From positions 7,918,001 to 7,982,000 of the forward strand of contig NC_134970.1 of assembly GCF_965638725.1 (NCBI RefSeq): a DNA stretch of 64,000 bases, given 5' to 3'. The notes under the pieces were generated by a model. It worked only from the letters and a program-made list of their open reading frames with translations. It was not told the origin of the DNA and made no database searches. This stretch comes from Aptenodytes patagonicus. Taxonomy: Eukaryota; Chordata; Aves; Sphenisciformes; Spheniscidae. The position numbers and the translations under genes were made by a program. Below, in pieces: positions 12,341 to 23,071 of this stretch; within the stretch, counting starts at the first letter, position 1; each line of letters begins with the position of its first letter.

Positions 12341-14768
12341 ACAAAATGCCTAGGGGGAAGCATATCTTTTTTTTCCCTGATGGCATCCTCGTGGTTGGTG
12401 GGACCACGTGTGGGTTACACAGAGGCTGGGGGCTGCCAGCTGCGTGGCCCCTCTCAGATCTTCCCGGGCTGGGGATAACAGAGTCACGCCGGGACAGACC
12501 CCAGAGCAGGGGTCTCCACACAGGTCTCTCCACACAGGGAGCCCACCAGCAGAGATGTGGTTTCGACCCTCAGGCTGTTGTGCACACTGCGAGCCCTTGC
12601 GAGCCTCTGGTCCCCTGTCCTGGGGGTCCCACACCATATGTGTGATCCAAACTGAAGACTCCGCAAAGTTTGCTCAAACACAACCCGTGCTCCCGCCTTG
12701 CACAGTCATGTTCCTTGACAGAGGTGAGGATGGAGCTGTAAGAGGGAGTCGAGCCCCTTCCTGGGTTGAACACCACGCTGAGAGGGGGTCCTGCTGTGGA
12801 AGGGGCACCAGCAAGGGACAAGGGGCCGGGGCCGGGGGTTGCCCCGGGCACCTGCAGTGCTGAGGGCTCCGGCAGTCCTGGGAGCTGAGTGTGCCAGGCA
12901 TGGGGCAAGCGGCTGAGCTGGAGGTGCTCCAGCGGCAGGCATTTGTATGACGTGGGCTCGGAGGGACCCGTCCTGCCCCACCGCTGCAGGGGGTCGGTCC
13001 CAGGCACATGTGAGTCCTGGCTCCCTGCACATCGGGCTTTGCACTCTCCTCAAATGGTCTGAGCCTCCTCCCAACCCCACAGAGCTTCTCAGCCCTGCCA
13101 GTAACTCCTATTTCCCCCCGACTTGCTGCTTGCACGGACCAGGCACGTTTGTTCAGCGGCATCTCCTGAAAGAAAGCAAAGGACCAAGAAGCCAGAGACA
13201 CGGGGAGAGAGGTCCCTGCAGAGTGGAGTCCCTGGAGAGAAATGTCTTTGGGGGAGGTTTCTCATGTCAGGCCAGGCCAGGAGAAGCGATGAAACTGTGG
13301 ACTGGGAAGGCTCCAGGAGGCAATAGCTCGAAGGGGCCGAGCTCTGCCTGCTAGCCTGCTTTATTAGCTCTCCTGACAGCGGTAACAACAGCAACAGCAA
13401 CCACAACAGCTGCTGAAGACAGGCTGTTTACAGAGCATAGTCTCCTCTGAGCAAACACAAGCATAACTCTTGACACCTCGCTTCCCCCAAGCAGCCCCCT
13501 CCCGCCCCGCTCCTGGGAGAGGAACAAGCTCTGGGCCGGGTGGGGGGCTGGAGGGAAGCCTGTGATGCTGGCCGGGAGCTCCCAGGGGCCCCGTGACCCC
13601 AGGGGCCCCAGGCCAGCATGGCCCCAATCCTGTGGCCGTGGTCTCCCAGGGCACGGCCAGGCTGCACTGACCCATTGTGCCACACCACCTCTGTGGGAGG
13701 TGAGGGGTCCCCAGGCACTCCCTGTGCATGGAGGGCTGGGGGGGCCCAGGCTCTTGGGGTGCTGGGACCCAGAGATTGGGCTGTGGGACGTTGCCTGCTC
13801 TGGGAGCAGAACAGGCACCCCGGGCGGCTCGCTCACGTGTGGCTGTCCCTGTTGCTGCTCTCAAAACTTCAATCAAAAATCCCTCCAGAGGCCAGGACAA
13901 ACCCCACTTCAGTTGTGGTGCCCCCCCAATGGCCAACAGATTTCCCTGCCTTCCCACCACGGTCTGACCCCGCCACCCTGAGCCCCAAGGAGCAGAGACG
14001 GGTGAGGGCTTTCCAGCAAGGAAGGAGGGGTGAGAGGGGAAGTTTGCTCATCCAAGGGCTGAAGGAAGGCTCTGGGACGCACGGGGGCTTCCCCACGCCT
14101 TGCACCCCAAGGTGAAAGGCCAGGGGCAGAGCACAGCTGGGGCCAGAGGAGCACAGCTGGAGCTGGGGCTGCCTGACTTAGTCAGGGAGGGAGGGAGGGA
14201 AGGCTGTGGGGAGGGATGTCCATGACTTTTTCTGGGAATGCTGTCTCAGAGCCCAGCCAGAACTAGGGCCATGCCTCCCCACGCTCCTTTGCCTAAACTT
14301 CCCACCCTTTGATACAGCTCCTTGATGCTACCAGCTGGTTTCCAAGGCTGGGCCTGGCAGAGGAGGGAGGAGAGTTGGGGTCGGCCCTTTTTGGCTCCTC
14401 AGGCTAGAGAATGACATCCTTAGCTGCATCAAGAGGGCAGGCGCGGCGAGAGGGATGATACTGGAACAATCGAGGTTGGAGAGGTGTCCAAGCTCAAGCT
14501 CTGCAAGCAAGACCAAAGCAAGCCCTGCCTCTGGTGACTCGGCTTCCCAGATCACCATGGGATGGAAGGGGACCCTCTGCTGAGGAGCTCTCATGGACAG
14601 ATGTCCCCACCACAGACATGTACAACTCCTCCAAGGGTCACTCCGGGAGCCTCAGTAGAAGGCAGAGGCAGGCCTAGGCAGCACTTGGACTTGAGGGACA
14701 GTTCCTCTCCCCAGGGGGAGGTGCCAGCCAAGGAGCCTTTTCCTAAGGGAGCTGGACAGACCATGGAG
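12341..14768. other. Intergenic GC-rich DNA, no recognised gene
   Basis: Several open frames exist on both strands, but none shows a family motif and codon-like structure is absent, so I treat them as chance frames in GC-rich DNA. It holds one arm of a 41-bp inverted repeat (12477-12517), a short AAC/CAG-rich tract near 13384-13416 and a GGGA run near 14185. Confidence 0.6.
12477..12517 (-). repeat. 41-bp repeat, inverted copy of 54645-54685
   Basis: The reverse complement of this stretch (reading GGAGACCCCTGCTCTGGGGT at its start) is identical over 41 bases to 54645-54685 on the + strand. Flanks share only scattered similarity. It may be a small dispersed repeat or the core of an older one. 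Confidence 0.85.
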
Positions 14769-15238
14769 GCTGTTACATAAGAAAAAGCTCCAACGTGAAG
14801 ATGGCTTCCAAGACCTGCGCAAGAGAACTTGACCGACAGTGACCTGCCCTGTGCAAGAGGGTCTGCTCGTAGAAGAAACCAGACCAAACCGGCTGAAAGT
14901 GGCAAAGTTGCAACAAAATAGTGCAAACTCTGCTAATAAGTATGCATTAAGCACGCTTGCACGGGGGGTCGCGTGAAGAAATACTCAAAAGCGCATGGTA
15001 ACAAGTGATGTCATGGCCAAAGCCAATAGGTTATGTAAACTGTAAAAATGAATATCTGAGTAGTCTTAAAACTGTATATAAGGAATGAAGTGTAACATGG
15101 GGTCCCTTTGGGCTCCCAGCCGAGAGGCACCTTAATGCCGGCAATAAAAGCTAGTGTGTACTTCTGCTGCCTTCTTTCCGGTACCTGTGCACAAGCTAGG
15201 GGAAAAGAAGAAAATGTGAGCAAGTCCTTTTTGCTAAC
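14769..15238 (+). repeat. 5' LTR of a decayed endogenous retrovirus
   Basis: The segment has LTR order: a TG start near 14769, TATATAAG at 15075-15082, an AATAAA at 15143-15148 in the context GGCAATAAAAGC, then a U5-like stretch ending just before a TGG primer-binding motif. The expected terminal CA reads CGA, apparently mutated. The left edge is inferred from the TG alone and may be off by tens of bases. Confidence 0.65.
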
Positions 15239-15242
15239 GATT

Positions 15243-15260
15243 TGGCGACCCAGGTGGGAC
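15243..15260 (+). other. Candidate retroviral primer-binding site
   Basis: TGGCGACCCAGGTGGGAC begins a few bases after the LTR end, the position and TGG start expected for pairing with a tRNA 3' end. I did not assign the tRNA. Confidence 0.6.
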
Positions 15261-15390
15261 TCTGTGGGTTTCCGACCTGGTGAGTGTAGCTACCACATAC
15301 AACACAGCTGGCGCTGGGTGAGTTCACCCCATTGTCCTTGCGGGGTCCGTGTTCACCGGGAAGGTACTGAAACCGGGGGCAGCGTAAGTC

Positions 15391-15507
15391 ATGGGGGGTT
15401 CAATAGGTAAGGAAAAACGGGGTTCGCCGCTGGCAGAAATTCTGCAAAACTGGAAGAAAACTGATGGTACTTCAGGACTCACTAAAGCTCGAAAGCTCGA
15501 GCCATAG
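15391..15507 (+). pseudogene. ERV gag, matrix N-terminus (interrupted)
   Basis: An ATG 130 bp after the primer-binding site opens a frame starting MGGSIGKEK, an N-myristoylation-type gag start (Gly at position 2, Ser at position 4). It stops at TAG 15505-15507 after 38 residues, so the matrix domain is truncated. It belongs with the downstream gag frame, from which it is separated by stops and frame changes. Confidence 0.6.
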
Positions 15508-15762
15508 TTCTCTGCCAGGATGAGGGGCCAGCTGAAACTCGGGAGGAGATGCCGTTCGAGCAGTGGCCCCTGGAAGGTTCGTCTGATATGAGCAAGCTGA
15601 CTTTCCTGCATCAACGCTTGGAGGATCAGAAACCTTAGCAAATGAACTACTGCTCTTAGCAAATGAACTACTGCTCTGTCTGGGATAACTGGGCTTTTAA
15701 ACAACCAGGCGGATACGGGGATTTGGCTAAGGTAAGACAGATGGTAACGCACCCAATGCCGG

Positions 15763-16569
15763 GTGACTCAAAGTCTAAACCCTACCCTCGCTCTGCTTCA
15801 CCCTGCACCTGCTCCTGCTACTCCTCAGACCCCTACGCTGTACCCGCCGCTTCCTCCTGAAAATCACGCTCCTGCTTTGCAAGCTCCTATGAGCTTGCTA
15901 GTGGCTAGTCCGGCTGCAGGAATGCCTGTGGCAGCAGGACAGAAACCACCCCCTCCAATATTACATGCCTATGTTTATCAGCCATGGGCTCCAGGAGATT
16001 TGACTCAAGGGGCGCAACAGATGCCCTGGGTACGTGAGGACCCAGAAAAGGTTGCCCAACTCTTCTCTACAATAATAGAGGGACATCACCCCTCTTGGAG
16101 GGATGTTCAAGTGCCGTTGCAGCAAATATTTTGGTTGGGAGATAGAGATCGGATTTGGGAAAAAGAGAGAGAATTAGCAAGTCGTGATGGAAACAGACAG
16201 CCTTGGCCAAGCGTGGACCCTAATTGGGATTATAAGAATGCAAATGACCGAGCTGCCTGTGAAACAGCTTGCCATAATCTGGTCCTGGCAATAAAGGCTG
16301 CAGGACAAACCGGTGTCAACTGGGAAAGAGTTCGGGAAGTGAGGCAAAGATCAGAGGAACACCCGAGCGACTTCGGGAGTCGCTTGCGGCAAGCATTGTT
16401 GCGATACGGAGGAAGGACGGAAGGTGACTTTAATGACGAATTGGCAGTGAGTGCATTTGTCCAACAGGCAGCCCCAGACATTCATAAATACTTTGTGAAG
16501 CACGCTCCAGGATGGCAGGGGGAAAAAAAATCCACAAAAGATATTGTCTCCGGCAGCGTATGTATATGA
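15763..16569 (+). pseudogene. ERV gag, proline-rich linker and capsid
   Basis: A 268-codon open stretch begins with a Pro/Ala-rich linker and continues into a capsid-like helical domain (about residues 70-260) rich in Trp, Arg and Glu, with WVREDPEKVAQLF and WERVREVRQR among its segments. This layout fits a retroviral p30/CA protein. It ends at a stop upstream of the nucleocapsid motif, which lies in another frame, so gag as a whole is broken. Confidence 0.75.
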
Positions 16570-16741
16570 CGGTAGCTCATAAAGACCAAAGAAAGAAACG
16601 GAAAGAAGAAAGTGAGAGGAAGTGAGTATGTTGGCAGTAGCGATGGGAGGAATCCCGCTGACGAGAGGAAGATGAAGGAATAGGAGAAGGGGTGTGGGAA
16701 CAGCAGAAGCAATGAGAAGAGGACAACTGGACCCAAGTCGT

Positions 16742-16783
16742 TGCGCACGCTGTAAGAAACCAGGCCACTGGAAGAGAGATTGT
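16742..16783 (+). pseudogene. ERV nucleocapsid zinc knuckle
   Basis: One frame reads [14 protein letters not shown], a perfect CX2CX4HX4C zinc knuckle of a retroviral nucleocapsid. Surrounding codons are interrupted. A single knuckle fits gamma-like or class I gag. Confidence 0.85.
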
Positions 16784-16989
16784 CCATTTTGGCCACGAAT
16801 GACCAGAGGATTTGGGTGGGAATCCCCCTGTTTGGAAGCCGCCAAGCAGAGAAAAGGTTGAGGAGCTGGCAGAATTCCCTCAGCACGACTCTCAACAATG
16901 ACCGGAGGTGGGAGAGCCTGTAACCCTTGCGGCGTGCGAACCACTGGTAGGAGATCGTGCTCAAGTCGTGATAAAAGTCAGTAATCACA

Positions 16990-17366
16990 CTTTAGAATTT
17001 CTGATAGACACGGGTGCAACCGACCCTATGCTAAATCAATACTGAGGTGAATTAAGTCAGGAGAAAGTACAAGTGCAGGGAACCGAGGGGCACCCGGTGA
17101 CACTGGGGATAACAATCCCTTTATTAGTAGAAGTTGGCCCACATGCATTATACCCTCAGTTTGTGATAATGGAAGGCAGTCCAATTAATTTATTGGGGAG
17201 GGATTTACTGGAAAAATTGCAGGCAGGAGTTATGTTTGAAAACAGGGGCATAGCGTTGGAACTGCCAGAAGTCATTGCTCAGATAACGATGGCTGAGGAC
17301 TTCCAAGCGATACCCCAAGAATTGAAAGATGTCCATAAGCCGCCTGGAAAGAAAGAGAGTTTCTAA
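16990..17366 (+). pseudogene. ERV aspartic protease (interrupted)
   Basis: LIDTGA, the catalytic Asp-Thr-Gly of retroviral proteases, is encoded at about 17001-17018. A stop follows near 17044. A second open piece, 17073-17366, holds the other half with the helix-and-flap-end motif NLLGRDLL. Order after the nucleocapsid is normal. The reverse transcriptase that should follow is missing. Confidence 0.75.
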
Positions 17367-17589
17367 CCATCAGCGCGACACAAAACAGCACATCGAGAAC
17401 AAAGTTTTGGATCTTCTACATGCTCTAGAAAAAACAAAACAAGTAGCAGTATTACACCATAAAGCCCACCAGCGAGATACTTCTGACCTGACTGAAGGAA
17501 ACAATCTTGCTGACGGTGCGGCTAAGGCAGCAGCTTTACAACCCTTTGTGGCGGCGTGCTCCCCCCACCCCACCCACCCCCCCGCGTAA
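17341..17589 (+). pseudogene. ERV RNase H C-terminal fragment; RT and integrase deleted
   Basis: The frame carries a retroviral RNase H end: an H-K-A-H segment, then GNNLADGAAKAAA, matching the conserved GN..AD..A motif. It begins directly after the protease region, so the reverse transcriptase and most of RNase H (over 1.5 kb in an intact provirus) are gone. No integrase or env follows. Confidence 0.7.
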
Positions 17590-17613
17590 GCAACGACCAC
17601 CAGTGGGGGTCGT

Positions 17614-18267
17614 TGTGGCTGCATCCAGCTTATGCTGGACTTCGGGAATGGGTGGCAACACAGTGGCCAAGGGCTGCCTGGAGCAGTGACCCAAACGACT
17701 TGCTGATATGCAAATACGACTGTAAGTCAATCATCTTACTCCATAAATAGTGGACAGCCCAGGGCCCGTTGAGCTCTCCTGCACGGCGGGATCTCCCCTT
17801 GAGTAAGGACGCCTCTCAAGGTTACTCCTCGAGGTTGAGAGGTTCCTTGCCGCAACAGATCCTTGGTAAGTGACTCATAGCACGCTAAACTTTGAAATCT
17901 TAGCTAAGTGATATAAAGGATCGGTTGCGCATATATAATCCTTTAGACATAAACCGTTGACCGAGTCTGGGACTACGTTTGCATCCAGCCGCACCCAGAC
18001 TCCTCTCTGAGAAGGAGTTTAGAAAGCAAGGGGGTCCTTTCTGAACCTCACGACTCAACGGGAGAGTCTCCCTGGCAGTTTTGTCTGACCCTGTCCTCTA
18101 TGCAGTAAATAATCAAGTGTACCTTGCCATCGAATCTTGTTAAATCACTGTCACGTTTACCATTGAACTTCATTAACTCACACTTTAACTCACTGTTTTC
18201 TATCAATAAAGTGTATTGTTGCTTCTCTCGCTTACCAGTGAAGTGCACTCTCACGCCATCTGCGACA
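17614..18267 (+). repeat. LTR unlike the upstream LTR (3' LTR of a second ERV family, or solo LTR)
   Basis: This is an LTR by content: TATAAA at 17912-17917, AATAAA at 18205-18210 and a terminal GCGACA at 18262-18267. It shares no visible similarity with the LTR at 14769-15238. A G-rich run (AGTGGGGGT) just before the proposed TG start could be a polypurine tract. I associate the sequence with ERVL-type LTRs common in birds. The left edge is uncertain and no target duplication was found. Confidence 0.65.
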
Positions 18268-19535
18268 GGCACCCAGGTTTAGTAAGAAGAATTTCTGCTC
18301 TGGCCCGGGGCTTAGTCAATGTGCAAATACAGTACTTATCCAGGTATGAAACTGAGGGTATCAGTTGATCCCAGGTGCCACATACACTGCACCTTCTTCC
18401 ATTGTCTCCTGTCGATGAATTGATTTCCAGTCTCTTCCACCTCATCGCAGCTTAAATAACTGCACTCTGGCTGAGGGCTGACTGGGGGAACTTCTCAGTG
18501 CTTTAACTTTGCTTTGGGCTTGGTAGGAGCACGAGGCTTCATCCCTTTGGCTTGGCCCCCAGCAGAAGGTGGGCCAGTGGCAGGTTTCCAAGTGGTTTGG
18601 TGGAACTGAGCTTGTACCCCTACCGGAGATTAAAACCCGAAGAAACAAAAACCCAGAGAAACTGTGTTAGGAAGTAGCAGAAAAAAAAACCCTCAGGGAT
18701 GACCAATGTTTAAGACACAGGGGTTTGGCATTTTGGAGACCAGAGCTCCCAACAGACATGCCTCTTCGAATAGAAACATCCTTTAGCTTTTGATCCTGAC
18801 GGAACTATTACAGACTGCCCCCATCTCTACTTTGCAGTTGCCTGAAGCATTTGCTTGTCCATGTCCAGTTCGCTTCCATGCTTGCAAATTATGTTTAATC
18901 TGCAAAACAGTTAGTACTATAAACTGGCAGCCAAACGCCTCTTCTCTCAAAGACGTGAAAACTGCAGTTAAAGGTGACACAGGTACCATGACAGGCCTTC
19001 TGGTCTGGGTTAGGATTCAAAAAGCAGTGTCTTCTGAACCTCTGTTTTCCCACTGCTGCCAACAGCTGGAGAAAGGGTCTGGTTTTGATCAGCTGGATGA
19101 TCAATGCTAACTACCACGATCCAGTACAGGATGTTACACCTCAGGCTTCAGATTTTGGGCCCAACACAAAGGACTGGATAACCTGCCTCCTGCCATTGGA
19201 CTGACTGCCGTATGGCACATCCCCTGGCTTCTCAAGCTCTTCCCCAGCAGTCCTCTCCTGGCCACTCTGCTGTAGGCCGCTACATGGTCTCAGGGAACCA
19301 CGTTCTGGGTCCACTCTGGCATCTCCCGTCAATGAGGATACAGAGATGCTCGCCCAGCACACTGTGCTCCTCTCCCCTCTTCTGGTCTCTCTGCATTGTC
19401 CTTTCCTCATCTCCAGCCACTGGTTTTGACCTTCAGGCAGATCTCCGCTGCTTGTAAAACTCCCCCGTCAACAAGATGACCACGTCCTCCTGATCCTTCT
19501 CAGTGTTGGGAACTTTGGTCTGGAAGCCAAAACAG
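18268..19535. other. Unassigned sequence, possible old repeat or pseudogene remnants
   Basis: Moderate-GC DNA with no exon I recognise. The - strand has short open stretches, one rich in Lys/Pro near 18440-18650, but none carries a motif I can name and no splice context supports them. Confidence 0.4.
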
Positions 19536-19598
19536 AAAACACAGGAGGAAACAGGAGGAGGAGGAGGAGTTGGAGGCAACAGGAGGCATCAGGAGGCT
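19536..19598 (+). repeat. GGA-rich simple repeat, left part
   Basis: Irregular GGAGGCAACAGGAGGCATCA-type units, the same type that resumes at 20859. The CR1 lies between the two parts. Confidence 0.8.
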
Positions 19599-20858
19599 TC
19601 ACCAAGGGCAAGTCTTGCCTGACCAACCTAGTGGCCTTCTATGATGGACTGACTACATCCGTGGACGAGGGAAGAGCTACTGATGTCATCTATGTGGACT
19701 TCCGTAAGGCTTTTCACATGGTCCCCCACAACATCCTTCTCTCTAAATCGGAGAGATATGGATTTGATGGATGGACTATTCGGTGGATAAGGAATTGGCT
19801 GGATGGTCGCATCCAGAGGGTAGTGGTCAACGGCTCGATGTCCGGATGGAGATCAGTGGGACGAGTGGCGTCCCTCAGGAGCCCATATTGGGACCAGTAC
19901 TGTTTAATGTCTTCGTCAATGACATAGACAGCGGGATCGAGTGCACCTTCAGCAAATTTGCAGATGACACCAAGCTGAGTGGCGCAGTTGACACACCTGA
20001 GGGATGGGATGCCATTCAGAGGGAACTGGACAAGCTTGAGAAGTGGGTCCTCGTGAACCTCATGAGGTTCAACAAGACCAAGTGGAAGGTCCTGCACCTG
20101 GGTCGGGGCAACCGCCAGTATCAATACAGGCTGGGGGATGAAGGGATGGAGAGCAGCCCTGCTGAGAAGGACTTGGGGGTACTGGTGGATGAAAAGCTGG
20201 ACATGAGCCGACAACGTGCACTTGCAGCCCAGAAAGCCAACCGTATCCTGGGCTGCATAAAAAAATAAGCGTGGCCAGCAGGTGGAGGGAAATAATTCTG
20301 CCCCTCTACTCCGCTCTGGTGAGACCCCACCTGGAGTACGGCATCCAGCTCTGGAGTCCTCAGCACAAGAAAGACAGTGACCTGCTGGAGCGGGTCCAGA
20401 GGAGGCCACAAAAATGATCAGAGGGATGGAACACCTCTGCTGTGAGGACAGACTGAGAGAGTTGGGGTTGTTCAGCCTGGAGAAGAGACGGCTCCAGGGA
20501 GACCTTATTGCGGCCTTTCAGTACTTAAAGGGGGCTTATAAGAAAGATGGGGACAGACTTTTTAACAGGGCCTGTAGCGACAGGACAAGGGGGAATGGCT
20601 TTAAACTAAAAGAGGGTAGATTCAGACTAGATATAAGGAAGAAATTTTTTGCCACGAGGGTGGTGAAACACTGGCACAGGTTTCCCAGAGAGGCTGTAGA
20701 TGCCCCATCCCTGGAGACATTCAAGGTCAGGTTCAACGGGGCTTTGAGCAACCTGATCTAGCTGAAGATGTCCCTGCTCATTGCAGGGCGGTTGGACTAG
20801 ATGACCTTTAAAGGTCCCTTCCAACCCAAACCACTCTGTGATTCTATGATTCTATGAA
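19599..20858 (+). mobile_element. CR1 LINE, 5'-truncated, with complete 3' end
   Basis: This is the 3' part of a chicken-repeat-1 non-LTR retrotransposon. The reverse transcriptase is recognisable: IYVDFRKAF of the first catalytic block near 19690, and FADDTKLSG with the catalytic Asp pair at 19957-19968. The C-terminal part follows at 20414-20761 (LERVQRR, then a 115-residue frame ending ALSNLI). The frame shifts near 19860 and stops at 20266-20268, so the enzyme is dead. The 3' end has the hallmark GTTGGACTAGATGACC, then CCAACCC and the ATTCTATGATTCTATGA tail at 20841-20858. Confidence 0.95.
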
Positions 20859-21262
20859 ACAAGAGGAGGAGGAGGAAGAGAAAGAGGAGAAGGCCCCAGG
20901 AGGAAGACGAGGAGGAGGAGGAATAGGAGGCATAAGAGGGGGAGGCAGAGGAGGAGGAAGAAGAGGAAGAGAAAAAGGCAACAGGAAGCATCAGGAGGCA
21001 ACAGGAGAAAGAGGCAAAAGGAGTCAGCTGGAAGAAACGGGAGGAGGAGGAGAAGGTGGAGGCAGTGGAAGAGGAGACAGAGGACGAGAAAGAGGAGGAA
21101 GAAGAGGAAGAAAGGGAGGCAACAGCAGGCAACAAGAGGCAAGAGGAGGAGGAGACAAAAGGAGGTAAAAGGAGGCAACAGCAGGAGGAGGCAACAGGAG
21201 ACAAGAGGAGGAGGAGGAGGAGGAGGAGGAGGAGGAGGAGGAGAAGGTAACAGGAGGCCAGA
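20859..21262 (+). repeat. GGA/GAG-rich simple repeat, right part
   Basis: Purine-only tract of AGGAGG units mixed with CAACAGGAGGCA-type units, the same mixture as before the CR1. The - strand reads as poly-Ser/Leu frames, an artefact. Such purine mirror tracts can form triplex DNA. Confidence 0.93.
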
Positions 21263-21272
21263 GGAGGCAATA

Positions 21273-21478
21273 GGGGGTTCCTAGAAAGGCTGTCCAGTTC
21301 TGCAGCCCTTGGGGTGTTCCTGTCATGGGCTTCACCATCTAACACCAAGGCTAGGCTCTTTGGTCCCCCGGGTGCTGCATGTTGCAACAGTGTGGTTTTC
21401 CCTCCCGCTGTTGCTGGCATGGACCTCATAACCGGGGGTATAGCGCCTTCTCCATTAAGGACATCCCGGGCAGCCAGT
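21273..21478. repeat. Unidentified repeat, copy 1 of 2
   Basis: About 200 bp that recur at 30968-31160 in the same orientation with few differences, including CCCCCGGGTGCTGCATGTTG and TCCATTAAGGACATCCCGGG. Copy 1 has about 15 extra bases (TCATGGGCTT region). It could be part of an LTR or a low-copy segmental repeat. Confidence 0.8.
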
Positions 21479-23071
21479 CTTGCTGTCCACTCGGAAAGCC
21501 CGTCCGGAGCATTCCAGGGATGGGAGGGGTTAGAACCCTGTGTTCCTGGCAGCTGTCTAACAGCATGTAGTACTGGGAGGGGGTCAGGCTAGCAGGAGCA
21601 TTCCCTGGGGGTTTTTGGAGGATCCCAAGGGGTTGCTGAGAGATGGGGCTGGTGAGTGGGCATCCCAGGATGCTATTGAAGTTCTCATGCGAGGTTAGCA
21701 GGGTTGCTGGGTCATTCCAGAGAAGCCACTGGGGTCTCTAGGTCAGCCCAGAGGAGCTGTTGTGGTGTCTTGTGCATCTTGTGGAGGAGGAGGGGGCACT
21801 GTGGCCCTTGGCAGTTGCCCACAGGTCACCTTGGGAGACAGAGCCCCTCCATGTCGGTGTGGAGCCTGAGGGGCCCAGCCCCAGGCAGGATACTGCCGTC
21901 TCTGCCCGCTCCCAGAGGAACCCCCCTTCCAGCGTTGGACAAGGGAAGCCCGTTCCTACCCACAGGATCACACCCAAAGACCACCCTGTCCCACGAGTGC
22001 AAGAGCCGCCCAGCCTGCCGCAAGCCCCCCAGGCGCCCTTTGATGCCAAGGCCCCGGCTGCCCATCAATGGCACCGGCAGCTCTGCTGCCTGGACGGCCC
22101 ACTGCACTGGGGGGGGGGCCAGGGGTCCGGGCAGGCCTGGGCTGCCCATGAGGAAACGGGCATCTTGTGCTCCCCTGCAAAAGCGGGTGGCATGGCTGGG
22201 AAGCTGCAGAGCCCCGCACCGCCCCAGCACAGCTTGGCCCTGCGCCAGCGTGGGGCACCCACTGGCCAGTGAGGTGGGACATGTGGGGCTGCGCTCCATA
22301 TGCCCTGTGTCCCCATCCTGCCATGCTGGGACCCTGCTATGGGCCGTGCCGCCCAGTGCCCGCAGTGCAGCCTATGCCCCTGTGCAGGGACCTTCCTGGA
22401 CCCTGCAGGCCACTGTAAGACAAGGAAGGGGCACACTTCCATTTCAAACTAGGGAAGTCAAGGCAGAATCAGCACGGGTGAGAAAAAAATGGTCTTTGTT
22501 AACCAGACGTACCCCTGGGCCCCTGACAGCACGTCTGGGCTACTGGGTTTTTCTTCCTGGCGTACGAAACAGTTGCAAGAGGAGAAACACTGACGGAAGC
22601 AGCTGTCCCATGGGGCGGGAGCAAAGCCCCCTTTCCAGCACCCTTTCTTGTTTCCCGGGTATGCCCAGGAGAGCTGGAACCCTGCCCGGCAGGCCAGGCC
22701 AGGCCAGGCAGCTGCCCGGCACGGGAGCGTGGCAGGGTTTGGGAGCCCACAGGCATGGGGTTCCGCCGCCTGTAAGGGCGGCAGCCGTCTTGCCCCAGGG
22801 GAGCCCACAGGGTCTCCCCGCCCTACTCAGCCCTGGGGAGCCCCAATGTGATGTCAGAGCCGCCGCTGTGAGGTCAGAGCTGGCTGCCTGCACAGCCCTG
22901 TGGCGCGTGGGGAAGGAGCCCACAGCTGCTGTGTGGCTGTTGCCCTGGGCAGGCGCGCTCCTGCTGGGGGGGGCGGCGTGGGGCTGCTGCCGGAGCTGTT
23001 TTTGCCTGGGCAGGCCACACTGCTGCGGCTGAGGGGGAAGAGCTGAGCGGGGAGCCTGTCTTTGCCCAGAG
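21479..23071. other. GC-rich DNA upstream of the SUN gene; likely promoter and 5' UTR at its right end
   Basis: One + strand frame is open for over 400 codons (21704-23032), but it is Pro/Gly/Arg/Cys-rich with no recognisable domain and overlaps equally long frames on the other strand, so I regard it as chance in GC-rich sequence. The last ~50 bp, just before the SUN ATG, are presumably 5' UTR. Confidence 0.45.

Noticed and set aside
18440-19470. Several - strand frames suggestive of a processed pseudogene
   Set aside because: No motif or family could be named and frames are interrupted, so it is left unassigned.
20797-21429. - strand poly-Ser/Leu frames and + strand Glu/Arg/Gly-rich frames
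   Set aside because: They are translations of the GGA-rich simple repeat.
21704-23032. The longest open frame in the window, 442 codons, + strand
   Set aside because: GC-rich, Pro/Arg/Cys-rich, no domain or splice context, and overlapped by comparable - strand frames.
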